A DNA stretch of 64,000 nt from Microvelia longipes (lineage: Eukaryota; Arthropoda; Insecta; Hemiptera; Veliidae). A program made the translations under genes and the position numbers. The stretch lies in contig JACMZG010000008.1 of assembly GCA_018340805.1 (NCBI GenBank), positions 13,918,038-13,982,037 of the forward strand, in the 5' to 3' direction. Below the pieces are notes generated by a model, which did not search any database, had not been told where the DNA came from, and was given only the letters and a program-made list of their open reading frames with translations. Every line of letters starts with the position of its first letter. Within the stretch, counting starts at the first letter, position 1. Below are positions 1 to 14,476 of the stretch, piece after piece.

Positions 1-1311
1 CATAACACATCGCGTTCTCAACCTATTGAACAAGTTCTTTCATAAATCAATATTAGTAGCCTTAATACTTTTTTTACTCATCTGCTATATCTGTCTGACA
101 TGATTATTATAATTACTCATTTTAAGGTGTACACAAACGTGAATGAAACCTTGTCTTCAACATCAGTAAAATGTCTAGAAAAGTTTAAAACACTTAAGGT
201 AACAAAAAATTGAACCAATAAACACATGCATAATAATTATGATAAAGAAATAAAACCACCAATCAAAAAATCATCATTTGTCAATAATAAAATAAAAGCA
301 GTCAAAAATAATTTAAGAATAGTCTTAAAAATTACAGGATCGAAATGGAAAATTAAGAAGACTGTCATCCATGATCCCTATGTATTGTACTTATTCTGAG
401 AGCTAATTATAACTCACTAAAGAATTTGAGAATGATACATTTATGATATCAAACTGTTTCATTTATTGATCGATGTATCAAAAAAGTGTACTCACCTTTT
501 TTGATACACATAAAGTTCTTACATATGCTAACTTTTTCTTACATATAAAACATGGAAGCAATTGAGATTCATAAAAGAAAGTTCATAAAATTAATGATAA
601 CTCTATGAATTTTCAGATCCAGCTAAAAAGCCTTGACCTCCAAGTAAATTACTCTTAGTCCACCAATCTAAAATAAAAAATTTATTTCTTTTATAAGAGC
701 TAAAAAAAGTTTTTTATAAATACTTCTCTGCATTGCATGATTTGAATTAAATTTTAATCAACCAAATAACTTTTTTAAATGCTTATTTAAAAAAAATAAA
801 AGGGACCCACAATTTCTCAAAAAGTATTAAGTCGGCACATCATTCCTTATCCATTAAATTAGTAAAGTAAAAAATACAAATTAAATTCATTATATCTAAT
901 TAAAAAAAAAATGCAAACATAAAACAAATGTAGGGTAACTAAATATCTCAAGTCATTACACTTCTACTCTATTTTCAAAACAGATTTTGTTCCCTTCAGA
1001 AGATGCATCTTGTTTTATACATAATATATATTTATTATATGTAATAATGCATAACTTGTTGTAATACATAACATACCTTCTTTTATACATAATATATATT
1101 TATTACGTATAATAAATATATATATACTTATTACATATGCTTTATTTACTTTCAAATCTAAGCCCAATTCTTTATTTTTATTATCAATTAATTATTACAT
1201 AAAGGGGGCTCTACAATAATTCATCACACTGAACAATTAGAAAAAAATATAATCCTAGCAGCTTTTCATAAAAACTTTTAGGGAGTAACCTTTCTAGGAA
1301 TGCGTAAAGCA

Positions 1312-1477
1312 CAGGCCCATAGCCAGGTAGAGGCTAGGAGGGGCATTGCCCCCAGGAAAAAATTTTGGCGCTTCTAACCAGTTAGATTTCAACAGATTTC
1401 TCTTATAGATGTGTGAATTTCGCCCCTATCTGAGGTTGATTTTGCCCCACTACAAGCTTTTGCTGGCTACGGGCCTG
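1312..1477. mobile_element. hAT-like MITE
   Basis: The ends are CAGGCCCATAGCCAG and, on the opposite strand, CAGGCCCGTAGCCAG: 15-bp terminal inverted repeats differing at one base. Flanking 8-mers GTAAAGCA (1304-1311) and GTACAGCA (1478-1485) match at 7 of 8, consistent with an 8-bp target duplication typical of hAT. It is 166 bp, non-coding and much more GC-rich than its surroundings. Confidence 0.8.
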
Positions 1478-3174
1478 GTACAGCACCTATATAATTCGAG
1501 AACTTCAAATTCATAAGTTTCATCATAATTTCTTAAGATCAATTTAAATTAATCCAGCCAAATGAATTTTTTTCTAAGCATAATATCACTATAACTATCT
1601 GTAATACTCCTTGGTCTATATTAGGAGGGTCTTCTATCTACCAAAACAGCAACAGACAGGAATAACGTTTCTTGTTTGTTCTAAATATTTTTGCATGAAT
1701 TTAAATGAGTTTGTAGTTACTAGTTCCAAAAAAGTTTATTATTTTTTTACTGGGAAGTTATGTACCATTTTAGAGTAAAAATTTACTCAAAATAAAGTGG
1801 GCATTGAAATGCTTCTTATCTGATAGCTTATGCACTGTGGATGCTTAATATAAGTAAAGATACAGTGTAATTTCATTAAATAATAAGTTTAAGTATCACA
1901 GAAAAACAGAGACAGAACTGGTAGCATATAGTTTAGTCTCACACCAGTATAGACAATCAACTGTCAGTCTTATATATGCAGTGGTTTCTGGAAATTATCA
2001 TCTAAAGGTCTGAAACAAAAATAAATATAAACATTAATAATTGTATCTAGCAGAATTTTGGATTAAGGATGGACAAGAACACTACATAATCAATTAAGGA
2101 ATTTTCTCATCAAGTCATGTCAACTCGCACATACGACAATAGAAGCAGATATAACTTAAAGTTTGTTTGGCACATGAACTGTAGTACACTACTCTACACT
2201 GCACTAAAATTTTTCATTTTGGAGTAATTTAGGGTAGAGTAGAGTAAACTCTAGATTGGATGTGTGCACACCACATCTTTTTACAAAAAAATATTAAAAA
2301 GTGTAAATAACCTTCCAGGGTTATCTAACATACTAGCTAAACAAAAGAAATAATAATAATTTACACTATATTTACATTTATTGATTAATTGAGTTGCTTT
2401 GTTAGAAAATGTGGTTTTAGGCAGACCTGTTTGAATTTTAGGGCAAAATCAAGTTTTGTTTACCTCACTTATAATTGAAGTTATTACTTAGAATTTGAGT
2501 AAATAGTTATTATTTTTTTATTTGCACTATCTTTTATAAAAAAAATCAGTGAGCAATAGCTAGTTTTAAATCATTCTTGTTTAACTTAAGTACATACATA
2601 TATCAGCTTTTTGTTAAGACCAGAGAATCCGATTTTAGAGTGATATAAGGCTTTGTTATTACTACAAAAAGAGATATATTGATTTTTTCTTTGATTAAAG
2701 ATTGTACAAATTAATATAACATAGTATTTACTCAAATTCCACTTAATAATGTCATCATTTGAACGAAAAGATGGGAACAACAAGCACTTGAAAATTTATC
2801 ACTGATAGTTTCATGAGCACACAACATTTTAAAACACAATCGTTACAACTAATATTGCAGTTTACTCGTTTAAAACAGCATAAAAAATAAAATGATTTAT
2901 TCTTGTTAAAATACATTGATAACGCATAAATTGTTGTGATCACATGTGATAAGACTGATTTTCCGCCAGAACTTAATTTTACTTAGTCTTTTAGTGGGAG
3001 TAAAAAGTGCATTTTAGAGTAATATTCTTCTTGTCCGAGATTTGTAATGAAACACAGTGTTGTGCAGTTTGGAGTAGATTCGAGTACGTGCTCGAACATA
3101 GTTCTTACTCCAAGGTACTCTAGTGTACACTGGATTAACAAGTCAAAGAAAGTCATACTATTCTGAATTCTTCA

Positions 3175-3330
3175 CAACTCAAAGGTGCTCCACATTACAA
3201 ACCGGTCTTCAGATTTATAACAGTGTTTCCGAGAGCTCTGAAGGATATAGAATTCAGAAACTTCATACAAAAAATATTGATTGAAAAACTTTATAATATT
3301 TATGACATTTATATTTTAACTGGCATTGAC
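3175..3330 (+). pseudogene. Remnant of a non-LTR retrotransposon C-terminus
   Basis: A translation broken by one frameshift reads LQTGLQIYNSV followed by PRALKDIEFRNFIQKI. This resembles the end of reverse-transcriptase ORFs such as the one at 51286-52255 (GLKLYNVLP...EFKKNIK). It is short and degenerate; the assignment is by pattern only. Confidence 0.35.
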
Positions 3331-3609
3331 AATGTTTTACCACTTTTGTGGTTTCAAGAGGTAGTAAAATTAAATTCAAGTTGACAACAGTCCCATCAGG
3401 TCTTTGGTCTCATTTACTCAGAGAGTTATGGTGAATCTAAACTAAAGGCTTGTCATCTGGCAATTTTTTGAAGACCATAAACAATGTGCTGTGTCTCATT
3501 GGTTTTGAAAAAGAGCTGGTTAGGAACACTGTCAGTTTATAAACTTGGTTGTGAGTAAAGTAATTTCATTAGTCCCCACCCTAACATATTACCTATAAAT
3601 GGAAATCAA

Positions 3610-3790
3610 TTTTACAAACTATAATCTATCTCATCCAGCAAAATTATAAATAATTTTTACAAGAATAATAAGTGCCAACCTGCAGAATAGTCTGATATCT
3701 CACAAAAATAATAAGTGCCAATCAACAGGATAACAAGATACTTCTAAATAATAAATATTGCCACCCAGCAAGATGACAAGGTATCAATCA
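3610..3790. repeat. Degenerate short tandem repeat
   Basis: Three imperfect units of about 55-60 bp share the pattern cagca/cagga, then AATAATAA, then GTGCCA or TTGCCA. It lies directly downstream of the IKK stop codon and may fall in its 3'UTR. Confidence 0.4.
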
Positions 3791-3885
3791 CATTAGGTAA
3801 ACCAAGAAAAATAATTTAAATACATTATTTATCAAAAATGAAATCTGACTTTAAAGAAACTAAATAAGCTATAATAGTATATAAA

Positions 3886-3966
3886 TTACACTCTATGCTG
3901 TTGCTGAGGATTCCTGCGAGGCAGTGAAGGAGGAATTTCAATATACTCTCTTTCATCAGCACCTCT
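3886..3966 (-). CDS. IKBKB: IKK last coding exon
   Basis: The exon codes for 26 residues ([16 protein letters not shown], then an [10 protein letters not shown] tail) and a TAA at 3886-3888. The acceptor is TGTGTAG. It lacks the hydrophobic LDWSWL-type NEMO-binding segment of vertebrate IKK-alpha/beta, and I found no alternative exon for it in the 3.9 kb to the window edge. The splice phase and stop are clear, but an alternative 3' exon outside the window cannot be excluded. Confidence 0.75.
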   Translation of the reverse strand, partial: RGADEREYIEIPPSLPRRNPQQQHRV

Positions 3967-6900
3967 CTACACAAAAATACAATAAATGTTAGCACAATAT
4001 ATTTCATAAATAAAGTCAATAGTCATTCAACGTATTCAGGTAAATATAACCAATAAAATCAGTAACTATGTTTTAAAATAATTTTCTTTGCAAATTCGCT
4101 CATAAAAAAACTGCTTTGCTACATACAGATTACAATGATTTGTTTAAATGTTTGGCTACATTGTTATATTTGTACATCATTCAATAAAAACTAAATTCGA
4201 CTAAAAACTAAGTTCGTAGCAAAGAATAATTTATCTCAATTGTTTATACATAAACATTTTTTAAGTTAACAGATGTATGGGACCAACAATATCATTAATT
4301 TCATTTTTGCCAAAAGAATAATAAAACACAAGTGTTGTTTACCTTGACTAAGTTCCAGATATATTTTTGTCGGCTTAAGTGCTCTCTGTTTATCTTATCT
4401 TGAAGTTTTTCCACGTGTTTTTCAATTGCAGAGATCAAACCCAGAAGTTGCATTACTTCAGTGTCAATCTCATGTAGTTTCCTATATGTTAACATACCAT
4501 ACCATACCATGCATTTCTTATAATTTATATTGTTATGCATTCTTAATGATTTAATTTACAGCCAAATTAGCAAGACATGTGGTCACTTTCTTTAAAGAAA
4601 TGAGTATTTGATATAAATACTTGAAAAATTACATGAAATTTAGAAATAAATAACTTTCTACATAATAAAAAATAATACAAGTAAGATATATTAAAGCATA
4701 ATGTCAAATGAATAACCAAATGCAGACTCAGTGCATTCAGTTTCAAGTGTAATAACTTCTAGATTCAAAAGGAAAAAATAATTTCTTCTCACTGGTACTG
4801 AGGATGACCTTTATTTGGTTGAAAAGCAGTTTTACTATCATTATATGCTTAAAACTATTTCTTGGTGATTCAGCCATTTGGTCTGTACTAGTGTTTTTAT
4901 ATGATCATGTAATACACTGAAATATATCCATACATACTAAAATTAATCTTATTCTACTTTTTTAGGATATGAGAGTGCTGAATATTGGACATATTACACA
5001 ATTATATTTTAATGAGTTACAGCATAGATAAACAATAAACTACTTCTACAGAATAGTCAGTGGTTACAGGTAAGGACATTAAAGAGACAATTTAAAAGTT
5101 GAAAAATTATTCTTCAGAAAAAGAAATACATCCATTACTCAAATAATAAATAAAAGATACAGCAAAGAAATTAACATACGATAGATGAAGTTTGAACTGT
5201 TCATCATTTGAAATATCGGCAATGACTTGCCACAGACTAAATATGACATCTACCATGGGCGAGGCATCTTGGAAAGATTCCTTGGCTTCACTAGGCATCC
5301 GAATCAACTCTCCATGCATTTTCCTCCCTTCTATTAACCTATTAAACAATATTACAATTCAGCAATAACTCTTGTTCATAGCTTAAGAAGGAAAACAATA
5401 TCAACCATCGACGCAATATCAAAGAGCCAATTCGAGTTCCGTTCCCTCAGTGGTCCAGAGGATGCACATATTAAGTTCCCAGGAGGGCCATATTAAGTTC
5501 TTCAAGTAGTATAATTGTGCGAGAGATACCTAGAAAATGTAACAAGCAAAATGCAATGCCACATCTAGGAACTGTTCCATCATTCAACATTTGTCATCAT
5601 TGATGGCTCGGCTTGCTTGATGAGTTAGACGTAACGAAACAGAGTGAGACATGACAAACAGAGTGTTAAGCCATCAATGATGATGAATGTCAAATGATAG
5701 AACAGTTCCCAGATGTATTTTACTTGTTACATATCCTAGGTGTTTCTCGAATAATTATATTGTGTCAACTATTCATGTTTTGTTAAACTCGGTAGTATCA
5801 AATAATATATATCTTGTTAAGCAGCAATAAGTAAAATATTTGATAACTAATTTGTTAAATTGAACATTGCATATTTCCTTTCATCTAGTACAGAGGATCA
5901 ACATGGACTTAAGTTTTATCAAATCAATAGAGTCTTATGTGTTTAAGGATTAAGGGTTCTTTCACTTAGTGGGCCTGCTTAGATTGCCATAGTTCCGTGG
6001 TAGCCGTGTTTGTCCTGTGACTAGGTCAATGACTAATATCATTGATCCAGTCATACACACACACACGCACGCACGCACACACACACACACACACACACAT
6101 ATATAGACAGCTGAACTAGTCTCAATGGATTTAGCTTACTGTCTACCTAAATATGTAATACCTTGTTTTATCGTTAATTTTTTTTTTTCAAAAAAATATT
6201 TATTACATGATGTCATAACTTGGGTTGATGACTTCATAATTTTTTTGGGCATATATTTTTGGTTTCAGGAAGCCAATCTGAATCGACCCCCTCATTCCCC
6301 CCTCAACTTTGGTCATCCAAACAATCTATCATAAGCGTCGTTTTTATTATGAAAATTCGCTAAAAGATCTTTTACAGATACTACAACCAGTTACAACTAG
6401 GCTTAAAAAATGATTTTTATACCAAGGTTCAACTTTCTAGAACAAACGCACTGGGCGTTATGCAGTTAAGTATGGATTAAAAGTTAATGCTATAATTTAA
6501 TAATAGGAAATACTAAAATAAATTATATAAATAAAATCTTACAGTTTTGTGATAGAGTCGATGTGAGTAAGACCAGGCTCATAATTTTCATTGCTCATTT
6601 CACGAATATCTAACTGGGTTTTATTTATATGAGGGAAGTACTTTTCAAAAGCTACCTTTAAACTCTGGTAATCATCTTTAAATGTTGAGTATTTGGACTT
6701 CCATTCTTTTGTAGTGAGTTCCAATTCTTGACCACCTAAATACGAAGACAAAGTCTTAACAAATATTTATTTATTACAAAGCTGAAAAATAAACATCAAT
6801 ATGTAAAAGAAATAAACCATAAGTCCTTGAGGTTTTCCAAGATTTGAAAGTATTAAATGCTTTTAGTTGCTATACTGTTTAACAAAAGTCAAAATAAAAG

Positions 6901-9900
6901 CACTTAGTTTGTTGGTATCCTCACAGAATTCCTAAATGCTATTAAAAACTTTTCTTTTTAATAAACAAATTAAATATTCTTTAAATGTCTCAGCAGGTAG
7001 ATTAATATACTGCGGTCAAACACTGCGGTTTCAATTGTAATAACTGTCAGTTAGCAGGACATACTTGGCTTTTGTCAGCATGAGTATAATAAGGATGTAA
7101 AGAAAGGCTAATTTAAGTGTACCTGACTTAATGAAAAAGGCCTCACAGTGGGTTGTTCACTATGAACAATTATAAAGCTTTCTTTTTTAAATTGATCTTT
7201 AAATAAAGATGAATTGCAAATAAAGCTTTCTTCATTTAATTCATCTTTAAAAAAAGATGAATTGCAAATAAAAAGCAAATAAAGCTTTCTTTTGAATAAG
7301 AAAGATATTTTCTGCTCAGTAGCCCCCCAGGGGCTACTGACTGTCATATTGTCAGTAAGCCACATGTGGAAATATGCATAATGTATTGTTTTCAGCAATA
7401 TTAGTGGAGAGATTTCTTAGAAGATAGATGGTGGATGCAAGTGTTATTGCTAGATTCTCCGTGTGTACTTTCTATATCAGCTTTGAGTCTATATGAAAAA
7501 CTAATATCCTGATGGCCTGTTCACTGCCAATGCTGGCCACTGTCAATGGCTGCATATCTAGCTTTGTTTTTTTTTCTTCTGTGGACCCCCCCCCTCCCCC
7601 CTATTATTTGTATCATCTCAGCTGCTAATTTTCTTGAGGAGAGACCTTTAACTATGTATGTAGTGTAATACTACATAATAAAGTGTAAATAAAAAGAAAA
7701 ATAAAATTGTCCTTTCATCCCCAGAATCAAGACTTTCTGGCTTAGAGTACTTTCTGTACTATGAAAAAACTTCAGACCAGTTGAATTCTAATAACAGCTC
7801 TAAATACTTTGAAATGTATACTGTAAACTCTATTCATTTTTTTTTCTTTACCTACGTATTATAAGTAATCTGCTTATTTGCCACAGTTATTTGATTTTGT
7901 GATTTCTTAGAATGGCTATATTGACTCCGGACTTGATTTTTTAGATTAGAGACCTCTAAAATGGATTTTGGCCAAAGGAAATTATCTAAAAAAAATAGCT
8001 ACAGAGTTCTAATTGATTTCTCTCTACCTTTGAGTAATATATAGAAACAAATATTAAAAACTTACTGAAAAGATGAGTAAAGTGGTTGCTTTTAATATTT
8101 TCAAGATCTATAGACAGAGATTGCTGGCTGAGAGCTAACTTATCTTCTATCCTGTGCAATGTTAAACTAACTCTTGTTTGAATGGCACTAAGTTTAACAC
8201 TACTATAATCAATCAGAGATAATCTAAAAGCAAAAGAACAATTTGTTAAAACAATAAAGCCTCAAAAACTGCAGAACTTACACAGAAAATTAAAACAGTT
8301 TGAAAGAAATGTGAATGAACATAACAAAATGCACCTTCCTCATGTGCATTTAGCTTTCTATTAAAATGCTATTCAATGATCTGTATTTTGGTCTATATGA
8401 GGATAGTAATAAGGGTTTGTATTGCAAGGTAATACAAACTGAAAAGAGGAGAATAATTAAGGAAACCCGTCTATCTTTGGCTGGTGACTCAATAACATTC
8501 AAATGATACGTAGTAACAGTTTGGTCAAACCCTGAAATCATTTTATAAACTTATGCCAGGAAAAAGTAGACTCTGGTGACACTGATTTTAATTGGCAAAA
8601 TGTAATTATGCCAAAAAAACCACTACAGAAGTTTAAGTATGAATAACAATTAAACTAATAAAAAATACTATATAGATGCATAAAACTAATAATAAATTGT
8701 TTTATCAATAAATGATTATTTTAGAACATTTTGAAAAAAAACACTCTAAGGAAATAGTTGATAATAAATTAAAAATTTGGGACAGGGTCCCTTTGAACTA
8801 GGGTACCTTTTATCACCATGTTGAATTTGCTACCCACATCCTCGCCAATCCAGATTCACTTTGATCATCCTTAGACGCTGAAAAATCCATTACATTTTTA
8901 GTGGTCACCGACTCACATATTGACCATATTTGATGCACCTTACTACAAGTAATCTGACAAAAACCATAGTTCTGGTATAATCATGCTTCTATAATTACCA
9001 TATTAATTGAGTGTTACACAAAGGGATACACTCATGTCGCATAGAAACTCAATTGGATATTTTTTTAATTTCAAAAGATCAAAAAGTATATACATCATTT
9101 GATAAAAAAATAAACTAATGCTAATGCTGATAATGAGATAAAACTTGGCACATTTGTTGGATTTATATAGTAGGAATACATACATGGCAATTTTCATATC
9201 AATTCGATTAAGTTTTCCCATTTTACGAATCATGGTCCTTTTTCCCAACTAATTCATAAAAATATTTTCTCAAAAAGCACATGACCTAAAGGTTGATTTT
9301 TTAAAGATTTAACTTTCCAACACAGTGAGTTATAATGATAAGCGACGCCCAGACTCATGAGACAGAAAACATGGTAAAAACCACTCAGAAGTCTTTAAGT
9401 ATTCGAAACAGATAATTCAGGTTTAATCTCCATTTCGAATGTATATCCTTCAAAATAAATACACTTGGAAATAAATGGAGGAAAAGTACTGTCTTAGCAA
9501 AAAAAAAATTGAATCCAGGATTTCCCTGAATTATCCGTTCCAGGTGTTTTTAAGAACTCTTCAGTAGTTTTTATCAAGTTATTTATCCGTATCATAATAG
9601 CTCCCAGTGTGTTCATGGATTTAAAACTTAATATGTATGTAGTCATATATAAATATATAAAACCAACTATTGTGCTTGATGTGTGTCATCTTATCATCAG
9701 CATTAGTTCAATTTTATCAAATGGCATGCATAGGTACTAGCAAAGCAAGTCCAAAGACCTGTTGAAGTAAAGATTTGGTAATTTTCAAATTCAGATGACG
9801 ATCGAAGAGAGTCTAAAGTAGTGAGGATGAACGTAGTGAATCCAGTATGGTGAGAAATATTACTGATGCACACGGTACCCAATTTTTGGAGTTATGTTTT

Positions 9901-12900
9901 TTCAGTAGGTATATAAGCTGCAGTATAAATGAGGAAAAAGTTATTTATTCACCAAGGGAATAAAATAAGAAAAATTTTTCCTGATTTACAAAATTAATTT
10001 AAAAAGTAGGAACCAAAGTTAATTAATCCCGAGGCAAATCTGAGGGATTATTATAATTTTTAACCAAGCCGCAGGCGAGAGAAATATTGACATTTTGCTT
10101 CCACAGCACAGCCGAGGAGAAAAGTAGAGGAGGGAATATAATATAATATAATATTTTATCCTCACACAACCAATATTACATTTTTACATATACATACAAT
10201 ATTTAATCTTCTCTAAAAGAGAGAAAATACATACCAGGATGAAAGTTTTTAAAAAGGTTTAGTCTAACTCACGCATTTTTCCTAATTTTTTTGTCTTTTT
10301 ATTTTTTCAGTACTATTCTTTTTGACTTAATTCTTCCTTGGAATGAATTTCTATTAATTTTAGTATGTGTAAGTAGTCAACTTCGCACTTCGTATATGAT
10401 GTTGTTAGCCTTTAGTTTCTTTTTTATATCTCAAATATTTTATTGTATATGCACTTTTATAATAATATATTTTTAGGTATGATTATGACCAGAATGGTCG
10501 AAACGTCACTCTAAAATCTTTGTTTTTATTTAACCCTAAAGGATACAATCTTCCTTATCAAGATATTATTAAGGGTACAACCAACATCCATATTATCCAT
10601 TTGATAATATTTTTAACGAAAGTAATTATATTTCTAATAATAATTAAGAGATATATGTCTATTATATAGCTTATAATAGTAATAAAGATATTATTACCCC
10701 TCTAGTAATAATATCTGTATGCTCTACTTATTAAACTGATGATAATTTGACACATACTAACTAATATTATTTATTGTTTACAAGGTATAATTATATCTAA
10801 ACTTTACTTACAATTTAACAGAGTAGGTTTCAATAAAAGCTCTATAAGAATCTAGAATGGATTGAATAAAATAAACAGAATTTGCCCATGTTCTTCTGAC
10901 AATGTAATAAGGCATGGAGTGAGATGGTGATTCTAGTAGAGCTCTAACCAGTACTGGGTGTTTGGACTGAAATAACTCTACCTCCGGCAGTTGAACCCCT
11001 TCCTCTTTACTAATAACATAGAGCATAGCTACCTGAAATCATAACATAAATCATATTTGGAAAAATCAACTTACATAAAATTATTTGAAATAAAAACAAA
11101 GTTCAATAGACAAACATAATATAATTGTAAGTTCCTGGAGGTTACAATATGTTATGATGCCAACAAAATAAATATTTTAAATAAGGACAGAGCATTTTTT
11201 ATAATGTTTTTTCCAATGACAGTAAAAAATTAATAAAAATGTAAACAATCAGGACAATAAAACAAGGAACTTTACTGATGTAAATATTTATATAATAACT
11301 AAAGCATAACCAACTAAGCATCATTATCAGTGCTTGTAAAATGTTAGAAAGATAGGTAATAAATATGTTCTTACTGATAGTAAGGCTATAAATCAGTCTC
11401 AGATTTTCTGAAATTGTTGCTGTCATTACTGTAGCTTAATGACTTCATAAAAACTGACCTATAGATAACACAACTAAACCTATAGACTGATTTTTGTACA
11501 AAGATTCAACTCTCTAGTAAAAATACACAGGGAGCTATGATGATATAAGACACACACAGACAGACAGTATCTTTGAAAAAACTACTCAGTATGCCTTAAA
11601 AATGCCTGAAACTGATTTTTTTTACAAACTTAACACTTTTCCTATATTCCTATGACATGTAAAATGACTTACTAAAATGTAGACAAAAATATTTTAACTC
11701 ACCAGCTTAGGATCAGTATCAACATGAGGGAGGACAGGACTGTCAAGATTGTCTAATGTGTCACCTGAGGGAAGTAGTAATGTTTGACTAGCACAAGATA
11801 TATTTGTATCTCTCTCTATCCACTGCTTCAATGTACTCACCTGAGTACTGTCATCTATGTGGTAAGATAACTGCTCCAACTTACTAATACAATATACTGT
11901 TATGATCTGCAACAAACACAAAATGATATCAAACAAATATCAATATGGAACCTCATTGGTTCCTCAACACTATTTTCCCTTTCTGATAAATGATTACAAC
12001 TGTATGCAGTGATATAGTCCAAATTTATGTTGATTGGACTGTAACAAAATAATATAATACATTTGACACAGTAAATGTAAAGCACAATAGACAAACATTA
12101 GCATTAACATATGGACTAGAATTATTTGATGACTTGTATATTTTGAGGACGAGAAGTCGACTCTTAAGTAGGGTGAGTGAGTGTAGCCTAGTCATTAACA
12201 CATACTCTCAGCAAGAAAATAAACCCAATTCTAAAATATCGGGTACATGGTACCTCGTACCATTTCTTCATCACATTGCATTCACTACACTCATCCAACC
12301 TACTTAGGAGTCGGTTTCTCGTCCTCAAAATATACAAGTCATTCAATTTATACTTCAACACATCTTGGGACTCACGCTTTGCTTGTCTTCAGATAGACAA
12401 GCCAGGCACTGACCACACTCGATACTGCTTAACTTTTATGATCTAACAAATCTCATGGATACACTTGTCACATTGAAATGAAAGTTGATGTACTTATTTA
12501 TTACGTAAAGGTTTACGTAATAAATAGACGAAGGTTTACGTGGTTAGATAGACACGTAGACGTAGGTTTACGTGTTCGATAGACAAGCCAGGCACTGACC
12601 ACACTCAATACTGCTTAACTTTTATGATCTAACAAAACTCATGAATACACTTGTCACATTGAAATGAAAGTTGATGTACTTATTTATTACGTAAAGGTTT
12701 ACGTAATAAATAGACGAAGGTTTACGTGGTTAGATAGACATGTAGACGTAGGTTTACATGTTCGATAGACAAGCCAGGCACTGACCACACTCAATACTGC
12801 TTAACTTTTATGATCTAACAAAACTCATGAATACACTTGTCACATTGAAACGAAACTTGATGTACTTATTTATTACGTAAAGGTTTACAGTTCTAACAAA

Positions 12901-14396
12901 TTTCAAGTCAATTGGATTATTTTATGATTTTTTACAATGTTTGTAACCATTTGGTCACAAAGAGCTCTCAAAACTAACAAACCCAAGCCATTTTGATGTG
13001 GTTAAATAATTAATAAGTAATAAAATATAGATATAGTACGAACACACAGGTAGAACTAACCCATAGAGCTAGGAAACATATGGAATAGGGGTGGGAGTCA
13101 TGGACGACGGTGGTGAGGTAGAGTTGTGTATAGAAGTATAGAGGAGGGATATGGGGGGGGTCTGTGATGTATGGTCACATGTTTTAAAAAATGTACACTA
13201 TTCATTTAATAAGAGATGAACTAATGCTGAAAATGAGATAAAACTAGTATAAATCTTAATTTTATACGTGGCTGCATACTTGCCAAATCTCAAACTGATT
13301 GAACATTTTCCCAAGTTTTGTGATAATTCAAAATAATTGCTGAGTCATTACTGTGGATTAATCAAGTCCTAAATAAACTATTGTGCAAGTTTTAACACTC
13401 TAGCATAAATATACTTGACAACTTTGTAAAAACCACTTAGGAGGCATTAAAAACACCTGAAACAGATAATTCCGATGACATCCTGGTTTTGAATTTTTTC
13501 GCTAACACAATATTTTTCTCATATCCGTAAGGTATATATGAGGAAAAGTAAAAAAAATGGAAAAGAGTTGTTTTTGTAATAGAATCATTAGAATACCCTT
13601 TTGGTAAGTAAAAAGTAAACAGTAAGGGAAGGCAGTAAGGTATACAATAAGGTAAAACAAATTATGCTTACAGGATGTTTAGTTTGAATTACCTTTTTAA
13701 CCAAAGCCTTCTCTAAAACTGAAAATATGATGAGAGAGTTATCTAGAGGATTTCTTCCTCTCTTGCCTCCATCCCATTCCAAAGCTAATCTTAACCAATT
13801 TTCCAGATCATATTTCAGCTCCCTATACCATAAATAATCAAATACAATAAAACAAGCATAGAGTAAATAAAAAATGGAATACATTTGTTATTTTTTTAAT
13901 TTTCTAGGAATTTTAATTCATAATAAGAAGTAAAAGTATCTGGTATGCCTAGAATAAAAAAAAAAATCTTGATCAATCAAAAATGTTTTGAATCGAAAAT
14001 TCAAGAAAAAAAATTGATTAAAAATTTTGCAAAATAGTAAGAAACCAGGTAACAAAACAAACAATACAATTTTGCATTAAATAATTAAATTTTTAATATA
14101 TAAAAAGATCTGATATTCATGTAAAGATTTAACTTTTTTTTGAAGGTGAAGCTTAACATACTATTAATTAATGAAATACTAAAGTTTTCTATTGGATGCT
14201 CTAATTTAGTAAATGTTCAAGTTATAAAAGACAAACCAGAACCTTTTTATAAACCAGACCATTTTTATTGAACTCACAGGTCCCAAAAACATGATAAACA
14301 ACACCCTTCTTGAAATATGTTGTTTACCGGTGGTATTTTAGGTATTTTCCAGAAATTGACCACTGTTAATTTTACTTTTTGGTCACTTTAAGTGGT

Positions 14397-14476
<80 letters not shown>

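Larger units (their letters stand above)
1..3885. other. Flank downstream of IKK, no gene seen
   Basis: This is AT-rich DNA with stops in all frames. It holds a small hAT-like MITE (1312-1477), runs of AT-rich imperfect tandem sequence around 1015-1140, a retrotransposon-like coding remnant near 3175-3330, and degenerate repeats of about 55-60 bp around 3610-3790 that each carry AATAATAAGTGCCA or a variant. The IKK 3'UTR presumably starts at 3885, but no clear AATAAA on the minus strand lies close by. Confidence 0.6.
8224..10811. other. IKK intron 10, repeat-filled
   Basis: This 2.6-kb intron lies between exons 10 and 11. It contains two family R copies arranged tail to tail (9088-9490 and 9491-9882), an ATAAT-rich run at about 10138-10155, and a segment (about 10505-10575) whose reverse complement is similar to 34150-34230 in the RNF212-like intron 1. 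No exon is apparent on either strand. Confidence 0.65.

Noticed and set aside
7318..7350. CCCCCCAGGGG inverted motif and C-rich runs near 7587-7600
   Set aside because: Short homopolymer or low-complexity sequence without paired ends; no element could be defined.
12392..12888. Possible CRISPR-like array
   Set aside because: Units are contiguous 186-bp tandem copies without spacers, in a eukaryotic intron.
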